Of a stretch of 64,000 nucleotides of DNA, positions 56,186 to 64,000 are shown one piece after another. Position 1 is the first letter of the stretch. Every line of letters starts with the position of its first letter. Source of the stretch: Chrysemys picta bellii (Eukaryota; Chordata; Testudines; Emydidae); contig NC_088800.1 of assembly GCF_011386835.1 (NCBI RefSeq), forward strand, positions 3,100,001 to 3,164,000, read 5' to 3'. The translations under genes and the position numbers were made by a program. The notes under the pieces were generated by a model. That model did not search any database. It was given only the letters and a program-made list of their open reading frames with translations, and was not told where the DNA came from.

Positions 56186-56640
56186 GAGAAGTGAAGGCAA
56201 GTATTACGGCCCGATTTTCAGAGTGGCAGAGCACCTACTGCTCCAGTCAAAGACTGTGGAGGTGCAAATTCCCGGCTGCTCTGAAAAACAGGTCTTAGGA
56301 GTTTATTTTGATAGACGCATACTCAAGGGAGGAGAAGGAAACAATTCTACCTACAGAAAGAAACAGAGAGAGCTGCAGAACGGCCAGTTAGCAACTACCA
56401 AGCCAACTTTCTTTAGTTGTGTTTCATTACAGCTTGTTCTAGTAACATTGAATCACACCACAGTGACGTCAGTGTGAATGTGAGGACCACTGAATTAGAC
56501 TTACTGAAATATATCCTCTCATCAACTTTGCACGTGAACCTGGTCCAAAGCCTTCCCATCTATAGCACCGGCTAGGAGCGAGGGGAGGAGCAGGTTTCCC
56601 ACCAAACTGTCATCATTACTTGAATTGTTGTGGTGCCTGA
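56186..56640. other. Unassigned non-coding sequence
   Basis: Nothing recognisable. Confidence 0.5.
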
Positions 56641-56649
56641 AGGACTCCA

Positions 56650-56860
56650 ACCAGGATCAGGGCCCTTGTGCTGGGCACTGCATGGTCAGCTCTGTCCCAA
56701 CGAGCTCACCATCTAACCAGATCAAGGGTAGGTGGGAAAACAAAGGCGCAGAGACGGGAAGTGACTTTCCCAAGATCAGACTGCAGGTCAGTACATAGCC
56801 AGAAATAGAACCCACATCTCCTGACTGCCCTATCCACCGGATCACACTGCCTCTCAGATG
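56650..56860 (-). repeat. MIR-like SINE with L2-like end
   Basis: On the plus strand: 'ctgtcccaacgagctcacca', 'aaaggcgcagagacgggaag', 'tgactttcccaagatc', then 'aatagaacccacatctcctg'. These are the reversed landmarks of a CORE-SINE, and the copy is nearly complete. Confidence 0.75.
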
Positions 56861-58213
56861 TTGCTCTACGGGGATAGCAACTGACCTCCAAAAAGCATGT
56901 TAGGTCAGACACACCATGTCTAACACATTTGTGCTAAAAGTGAAGGACAATACGTGTTTTCATTTGATCCAGGCGGCGTGTCCTGCTGGTGACAGAAGGG
57001 AAGGTAACACATGTTAGCACAGCACTTGCAAACCATGAAATATATTTTAGATGTAAGAGCGGATAGAGAAGCCAAGCTCCAGACACTGAACGTGGACAAC
57101 TAGTTAAGCAAGCTGTTCACACAGGCAGTAAATCAGTAACTCACTCCACAATTAAAGAACCACAGCTTGGTATTTGTTATCCAGGGGAGAGGAGTAGGCT
57201 CTTAATATTGTGAAATAATGGGGAAACATCTCATGCTATCAGAAACTATATATCATTATTGGACAACAAAATTTCTCAGGAACAAAGACCTGCAGGTCTT
57301 AACGTACCACCTTATCGGCAAACGGTTAGGTGCCACTCCTTTACTGGTAGTCTGAGTATTTCAGGCTTTCTGGCATATCTCCATTGTAGAGGTAGATGAT
57401 CAGCAATTACAGGCTGTCAGCATTTAAAGTAACAGACAACTGCAAAAGTTCAAAGATGAATCAGATAAGCAGATGCCTAATGTTCTCTCGGCATCAGACG
57501 GATGATGCACAAAAATACATGCATCACTTTAATGTCATGACGCCTGACGGGAACATGCTGTTCTGCTCTTGCAAGTGGGAATGGTTACCAGCACCTGTGT
57601 TTCCTGGAGTCAGAAGGCCACTTTCTTCCCAGCAGAAAATGAGGGGTTGATTCTGTAGGCCCCTGGGCTAGAACACACTCTCGTTCTGATGATCAGAGTG
57701 GCACCTATTTCTCTTTTCACCACTGAAAGCTGGACATATTAGAGATCGGCCCAATCTAGCTCTGGTTCCACACATCCTCAAAGGTCAGCGGTGTTTGAAT
57801 TCAGGTGTTCCCCATCACTAATACTGCATGTGTCTAGAACTGTTAGCAGAGACGGCAATTGCTAGAACTCAGGTAAGGAGCTCTACACATAGAGGTCCCT
57901 TCCTCACCTTGAACAGAACCATGCCCCATGAGCACCTTACCATATAGATTTCAAAGGCCAGTTTTTCATTAGTTGTCTACACAGCCGATGGACCTACTAT
58001 AAATCAATGGAGAGCCATTGAAGTCAACCCCGTTAGCGCTGATTTACACGAGCTGAGGCTCCAACCTGAGGATTCCAATTCAAATTCCGACCTTGTTATT
58101 TCATTGGGGTTGCTAGTGGAATAAGGTCAGACCCACGGTGAGTAAAGGTGGTAAAATCTGGCTCTAAACAATGAAGGAATTTATAGAGCTCTAGAGCTAG
58201 ATTATGGTGCCCT
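56861..58213. other. Unassigned, with one short MITE relic
   Basis: 'gccattgaagtcaacc' with 'gctgatttacacgagct' near 58010-58055 is another palindromic MITE relic. The rest is unassigned. Confidence 0.4.
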
Positions 58214-58224
58214 GGCACGGGTGC

Positions 58225-58705
58225 AAAAGAGACTTGATAGATATGAGAGAGGTCTATAAAATTATGACTGGTGTGGAAAAAGTGAATAGGGAAGTGTTAT
58301 TTACCTAAGTGTTCACGTAACACAAGAACCAGGGGTCACCCAATGAAATTAATAGGCATCAGGTTTAAAACAAACAAAAGGAAGTACTTCTTCACATAAC
58401 ACATAACACAGTCAACCTGTGGAACTCTTTGCCATAGGATGTTGTGAAGGCCAAAAGTATAACTGGGTTCAAAAAAGAATTAGATAAATTCATGGAGGAT
58501 AGGTCCACCAATGGCTATTAGCCCAGATAGCTATGCCTGACTGCAGATGCTGGGACTGGATGACATGGGGTGGATCACTTGATAATTGCCCTGTTATGTT
58601 CATTCCCCCTTGAAGCACCTGGCATTGACCACTGTTGGAAGACAGGATGCTGGGCCGGATGGACCATTAGTCTGACCCAGTATAGCTGTTCTTATGTTTC
58701 TTATG
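58225..58705 (+). mobile_element. CR1 LINE 3' fragment
   Basis: Conceptual protein pieces such as FFT.HNTVNLWNSLP near 58390-58430 and a 3' end with 'ggatcacttgataattgccc' and the tail 'ttcttatgtttcttatg' show a CR1 of the same subfamily as 28034-28170. It is 5'-truncated, with stops. Confidence 0.83.
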
Positions 58706-60736
58706 ACTTGATTCTTCCCACCAGTCTTTGTATCCCTGAACAAAGGCCAGTCACAGTCTCCCTTCTGAGTGGGAACATGGACTCCAGGCACCACCACCAG
58801 TGAGTTGTATCATCAGTTGCTTGTTCCTGCAGGCTGAGGGGAGGTCATGGGGAGTAGAGCCCAGGGAAGTTACACCACTTACTTAAGATCCAGTGTTAGA
58901 ACCAGGATATGAATGCAGAAGTTCATGGCTTCTAGGCATCCACTCATACCATGCCTCTAACAATGTGCAATGAATAGAGAACTCGGGGTACTGTAATGTA
59001 ATATGAGAAGCTAAAGCTTCTGGTGTGTTAACTATATAGACAGCTGCAGTGGAACGACTCTCTTTCTCCCTGCCATGGGGATGCCTGACGGTACTTTAAC
59101 AAGGCAGGCATTTTGATGATCATGCCACTACTTTTCATCCATCCACGAGAATGTGTCTCCAAGTGCCAGATCTGAAATTAGTGCTTCCAGGAAGGATACT
59201 GTAGCACTGGGACTACGGACTGGCCAACACAATTATGATGTCATTTCTGGAAGCATTTCCCCTCTTGGGAGACTTTAGGGAATGATATCACATTTGTTCC
59301 ACTCCTGGGGTGTAACTGTGGTTAATGGAGATTTCATTTTGTAGCCCTTCTCCAGCTCCTGGGAGCAGATGTTAATTTGAGCCACGTGAGATAGGCCTGA
59401 CATCTTCAGCGAGCCATCAGTCATCATGGGATTTGCTTTTGGCGACAGGCGTTTGTTGCACTGCGGAGACATCTCCTTTACCAAGCGGGTTACATTGTGG
59501 GATTTAGAATCCAAACAAGAGCACAACCTTGCATTATGGGTGAGTTCAAGCCCATTACGAGGGCTCTCCTCCAGACAGAATGTGTGAGAAAATGTTCCTG
59601 TCATACCAGCCCACATTCCCCTTCGTTCCCTAGCACAAGGTGGATATCCATCACTTAGCGCTGCTGCTTTCAAAATATGATTGTCAGCCTCTGTAATTTT
59701 CCAGTGACAGCTGAGCCACAGCGCACCAGCTCCACATGCCATCTATTTCTACTGTCAGTTCCAAAGAGATCTTAATTATAATGGCTTTTGGTGCTCATTC
59801 CTTCCTAATGCTGTAACAGGGAGATGACTGCAGCCGTAAATGAGTGATCATTCTATTCCCTGCTGGGTAGTAAAACTGGTTGTCAGGCTGGGGAGGGAAG
59901 GCAGGCAGGAAACAGCTCCCAAGTTACAGATCACTATGCACACTCAATTTCAAATTGAATTTCGTTTACTCATTGCCGCAAGTTACAGTGTGTACGCGGT
60001 AATTGTGCTAGGAATGGGGAGCGAGAGAAAGGCTTAATTGGTTTCACAGTCTTGGAAAGGTGAGTTTTGCATTAGCTATAAATACAAATTAGGATTCCAA
60101 ATCAAAGTCTCGGACTTTCCAAGTAACGGGCCAGTTTAATTGTTTCCTAGTCATTCTTCTTCGGAGCTCAGCTAGCAGCTGCATCAGCTTAGTGATAGCA
60201 GATATTTACTGTACCAAAATTAAGACAAATTACTGCAAGGGTCAAATCATTTTTTCCTCTTCTTACAGATCACTAATGTAACATGCAAAATATTTTCAGC
60301 AGAGTATGTCGTAAACCTACTGTAAAACAAGAGATGTCTCTGCCAACCGGTAAGGTGTCCCATGCCTCAGTGCTCGAGTGTCTGTGTAGAGCTGGGAATC
60401 TATTAGACTCGGGCAAAAGGTTCCAGAACTGAAATTTCCAGAAGCAATGCGAACATATTTCTGTGCAGGAAGTGATGCTGACCATTTGTGAAATACTATG
60501 CTAATCTCCCTAAAGGAAGAGGCACATACAAACACGCCGAAGGAACATTTAACAGAACTACATAAAATCCCATTTATCGCCATCCAAAACATACCAGCTG
60601 ATTCTGAGGAAAAAAATAATACATTTTTCTTGTAATACAAACTATAAAAAGAATCAACCTATTGATTGGGGAAGGGCAAGAGTGGAAGGGCAAGAGTGGA
60701 GTCTCCTACCCCACATTACCTACACATGACTGGAAC
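58706..60736. other. Long unassigned tract
   Basis: The 155-codon minus frame at 59275-59742 has no recognisable motif, and frames of this size are expected by chance here. 60050-60250 could be constrained non-coding sequence. Confidence 0.4.
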
Positions 60737-60815
60737 CTTCAAAGGTGCCTGAGAGTTAGGCACCCAAATCTCATTGAAAATTGGCCTCCTAACTCCCATA
60801 AGCTATTTTGGAATT
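60737..60815. repeat. Foldback MITE relic
   Basis: 'tcaaaggtgcctgagagtta' and 'ggcacccaaatctcattgaa' then 'ttggcctcctaactccca' resemble the family at 25543 and 37330. Confidence 0.4.
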
Positions 60816-61049
60816 CCCATTCTATAAGCCCAGGACTGGCTATGCTGTTTCCTCCTCCTGTATTTATCTGTGCTGAATTTTGCAATGCAAGATCTCTACC
60901 TAAAGCATCCCAGCTTGCTAATTACAAACTCAGGAGTGCACTAAGACTTACTAAGTGTAGATGCATGTAGTTATTAAACTTAGTGAGAGTTGTTGATAAA
61001 TTGCATAGTCAATTGCTTGACCGCACTTTGGTTCATTATGAAATATATT

Positions 61050-61640
61050 CAAGAGACCACATAACCAATGTCAGTCAGGTTTATTAATATGGTACAGGAA
61101 AAAGGTTCTACATGATACCAATCTCCAAGGAGCCGACCCATGTAGTGATGTTTCACTCACCTTATGCATAAGGTGCGCTCCTCAGGTTACACATTTCAGC
61201 TGGTATTATTTATATGACTGTTACAACGTATACATTTCTTTACATGTCTCTAAAATCCAGCGCATCAGTTTGTTCCAGTTCCCTAACCTGTTGTTCTGTT
61301 CCTTCCTTATCTTTGTTTTGGATACTAGCATTCCAGGTACTGGTCCGTGAAGGTACTTCCTTAGCTTGTACTAAGACAGGGAACGAATGTATTTTGATTT
61401 TGACAAATTTCTTACCCGCTTATGCCAAATGCTTACTTCAGCAAATTCAAGGAGTTATGAGATACTTAGCACAAGTGAAGAGGATTATAGTATAGGCCAG
61501 TTTAAGTTATATTACTGTTACAACATTTGTGTTTAATGTTATTGGTGCTTAATACATACTAATATATGTATATGGGGCACTCAGTACATATTATTAATAT
61601 GATATATATTCATATGCTACTCAACTTAGTCAACCAAGTT
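61050..61640 (-). mobile_element. Possible LTR-like sequence
   Basis: On the minus strand there is an AATAAA signal followed by 'cctgactgacattggttatg' (plus-strand 61060-61090), a layout like the R/U5 part of a retroviral LTR. Ends and target duplication are not seen, so this is a weak call. Confidence 0.3.
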
Positions 61641-61681
61641 CAAACCAGCGCCACCCTTGTATTATTAAATAGGAGGTCACA

Positions 61682-61907
61682 TCATAGAATCATAGAATAT
61701 CAGGGTTGGAGGGGACCTCAAGAGGTCATCTAGTCCAACCCCCTGCTCAAAGCAGGACCAATTCCCAATTAAATCATCCCAGCCAGGGCTTTGTCAAGCC
61801 GGGCCTTAAAAACCTCCAAGGAAGGAGACTCCACCACCTCCCTAGGTAACACATTCCAGTGCTTCACCACCCTCCTCGTGAAATAGTGTTTCCTAATATC
61901 CAACCTT
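61682..61907 (-). mobile_element. CR1 LINE 3' end
   Basis: Begins with the reversed tail 'tcatagaatcatagaa' and 'cagggttggaggggacctca'. The rest corresponds to the last part of ORF2, with reversed 'cattccagtgcttcaccacc'. It looks younger than most CR1 copies in the window because it has few obvious breaks. Confidence 0.9.
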
Positions 61908-62795
61908 ATCATCATTAATAAGCTCTCCTCCCCTCCTGATGTTTTCTATAGTGTGATTTAAAAACATCTGGCCAGATTCAGAGATGACAAATCATTGCGT
62001 TCGTTATGCTTAGGTAACTAAGTGAAATTTACATGCACGGATAGCGGAAGGGTGGGACTGCGGCAGGAAAAACAACCAACAGGAAGGTATAAAATAAAGC
62101 AGGGCTCAACCATCTTACATTTCCCCTGCTCTGTTTCTGCATGGACTGATATTTCACTCTCCTAATTCATGCAGCTTTCACTCATGCATATTTAGAGAGC
62201 AGAATATGAGAGCGGATATCTACCATACAGATCTGTGCAGCAGAATAAAACTGTCTCTATAATTATTGTAGTTTTATTATTATTCAACCAAACTATTTAT
62301 TTTCATGGTGGAAAAGGGTATTTGAATTAAAGGAAAGACATGTTAATAACTTTATAAGATGTGATGTAAGGATAGGCCAATGGCTGATAGATTGTTTCCT
62401 GTTAGGGAGAATATTTTGCATTCCTGGCAAAACATGCATTTGCTTCTCCGCCTGAAGAGAGTTCTGTCTAAACACGCTGCCCACAGATGAATTCTAACAA
62501 CATTTTTACAGCCATGTGGTATTCTATGATCCAGGAGAACATATCCTAATTAAAGTCTTTCCTTCATCATAATATACATGCGCGCGCACGCACACACACA
62601 AATTCAAAAACAACTTCTAGAATTATTTAAAAAATAAAGATGAGAGGCTGGATTGTGCAAAGTGCTGGCTACCCTCCACTTCCACTGAGTTGGTGATATC
62701 AGCCTCTTCCAAAAGCCCTAACCTGGTAGCTGACAGGCAAGAAATTGCTGCAGGCTTACTCTACTGTGTTCTGTTAAGTTAGGAGAGAGTGTCCC
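61908..62795. other. Unassigned AT-rich sequence
   Basis: An alternating 'catgcgcgcgcacgcacaca' tract lies at 62578-62600. No gene is seen. Confidence 0.5.
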
Positions 62796-64000
62796 TGTGA
62801 CACTGCACCCCATATTCTTCACAGTGATATTATTATGATATGATTATGACAATTATAATGTATTTTATGCGAGACAGGTCATGTGAGATGTCATTGGAAA
62901 GGTTATGATTTGCCAAATATGATTATCCTAGTTGTATGCATGTATCATTTTTTTATCTGAAGTTATGAATATTGACTATGTACCTGTATTTTAATGTAGT
63001 TACACCTGGGTAACTCCCGCTGGACAAGATGCTGTCAGTCTAGATTGTGGGTGGGGAAGGGCCTATTCAGGGCAATGGGCCATTAGGAAAAAACAACAGG
63101 CCTTAGGAGACGCTCATCTCCCACCTGGGGAGTGTCCCTGAGAATGCTACAGACAGCCTCCGAGTAATGGCTGCTGTGACTCTACGACGACATGTGATGT
63201 GACCACATGTCTCTAGACTCCATTTTGGGATGTCCGTATTTTTCCACAGACCGACCGGGGAACCAAGCTTTGGGAACAAAGGGTTCCCGCCATATGCAAA
63301 AGCTATGGAAGGCAGGCAGTGACCTCAGCTGGGGTTCTTCGCTCCCCACACAAGACGACTCCTGGAAACACCTGAGGAACAAAGACTGAAATGGAGGAAG
63401 TGCTGGACCCAGGCTAAAGGGATTTTTAGCCTGTGAATGAAACACCTGGGATTCCAAGCTGTAAATCAAGAGCATCTTGCCCCTTAAGAATCTGCAGCCT
63501 GCTTGTATCGTCTCTAAGGATGAGAATCTGCTATTCATAGCCAATCTATTCAGGATATTAAATTAGTTTGCAGTTTTTGTTTATTTACTGAAGTAATCTG
63601 CTTTGATCTGTTTGCTATCACTTATAATCACTTAAAATCTACCCTTTGTAGTTAATAAACTTGTGTTTGCTTTATCTAAACCAGTGTGTGTAAACCATAA
63701 CTCACGGGCAAAAGGCTGTTGCATATTCTGCTCCACATTGAGGGAGGGGGTGAATTTTATGAGCTTACTCTGTACAGTTCCCTGTGCAGCGCAAGATGGT
63801 ATAATTTGGGGTTTATACTCCAGTAGGAGTGCGTGCCTGAGGGGCTGGTCAGCGAGTCTGCTTCTAACTGCAGCTGGGTATGTCCCTACCTGTATGTAGG
63901 CTGGAGGGCTTTGTAGCTTGTCACAGCAGTACAGTATGAGAGGGAGCCCAGGCTGGTGGGTCTGGGGGGATCAATGGTACCCCAGTTCCAGGTAGCACCC
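62796..64000 (+). mobile_element. LTR of an endogenous retroelement, cut by window edge
   Basis: Starts tgtgacactgcaccccatat after gtccc at 62791-62795. I recognise this long LTR family from turtle genomes. 'gccatatgcaaaagctat' at about 63290-63307 is the usual TATA region, here degenerate. An AATAAA signal is present at 63654-63659. About 340 bp of post-signal sequence reaches the window end without a clear CA terminus. Whether a provirus or a solo LTR follows cannot be seen. The 120-codon minus and other frames inside are not genes. Confidence 0.82.
63654..63659 (+). terminator. Polyadenylation signal in the LTR
   Basis: AATAAA within 'gttaataaacttgtgtttgc', followed by a GT-rich stretch ('cagtgtgtgt') about 25 bases downstream, as in functional poly(A) sites. 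Confidence 0.7.

Noticed and set aside
55673..56194. 173-codon plus-strand frame
   Set aside because: It coincides with the hAT MITE 55682-56118 and its immediate flanks.
59275..59742. 155-codon minus-strand frame in apparently unique DNA
   Set aside because: No recognisable motif. With this many frames in 64 kb a few of this length are expected by chance.
1..64000. CRISPR array, bacterial operon, integron or phage
   Set aside because: No spaced short repeats, no ribosome-binding-site and gene pattern, and the repeat content is that of a vertebrate nuclear genome.

Overview
This window looks like non-coding vertebrate nuclear DNA, most probably from a cryptodiran turtle. I found no host protein-coding exon, rRNA or functional tRNA that I can defend. 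The turtle assignment is from recognition, not a search. It rests on two copies of a tRNA-derived SINE with a CR1-like 3' end (33637-33825 and 36671-36824), many CR1 LINE fragments from several subfamilies, a Penelope-like inverted repeat (47705-47945), several hAT and Harbinger-like MITEs, and a long LTR family at the right edge. Old copies are still readable, which fits a slowly decaying genome. The species cannot be named from this sequence.

Layout. 0-5 kb: MIR/L2-like relics and a CR1 reverse-transcriptase fossil (1575-2714). 5-18 kb: two solo LTRs of one family in opposite orientations, each with a perfect 5-bp target duplication (5232-5926 and 15825-16485). Between them lie an AT-rich hAT-like MITE family, a hAT MITE with a perfect 8-bp duplication (10104-10295) and a Harbinger-like MITE with large hairpins (11294-11588). 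18-30 kb: mostly unique or unrecognised DNA with CR1 tails, a MITE inserted in a MIR, and a decayed APE endonuclease (27240-27905, minus). 30-33 kb: a GC-rich hAT MITE with a perfect 8-bp duplication, then a cluster of minus-strand LTR-like sequence. 33-37 kb is the densest nest: a SINE inside a MITE, then a Ty3/gypsy remnant (34479-36670) whose protease reads in frame into an integrase core because reverse transcriptase is deleted. That remnant carries a CR1 tail inside integrase and a hAT MITE at the first bases of its 3' LTR.

37-48 kb: long unassigned tracts, a 67-bp CA repeat, two LTR-like minus-strand blocks and the Penelope-like hairpin. 48-56 kb: two opposing CR1 fossils, a non-LTR reverse-transcriptase relic between 52-bp direct repeats, and a foldback MITE split by a hAT MITE. 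56-64 kb: MIR and CR1 relics, then an LTR that starts at 62796 and runs off the window.

Nothing here works as an operon or pathway. The content is a layered record of insertions, and several events can be ordered by nesting. Element ends are exact where a target-site duplication is quoted and approximate otherwise. Family names come from sequence recognition. I see no new functional gene system. The most informative items are the gypsy nest, the in-frame protease-integrase junction, the 52-bp direct repeats and the palindromic MITE families that share a core motif.
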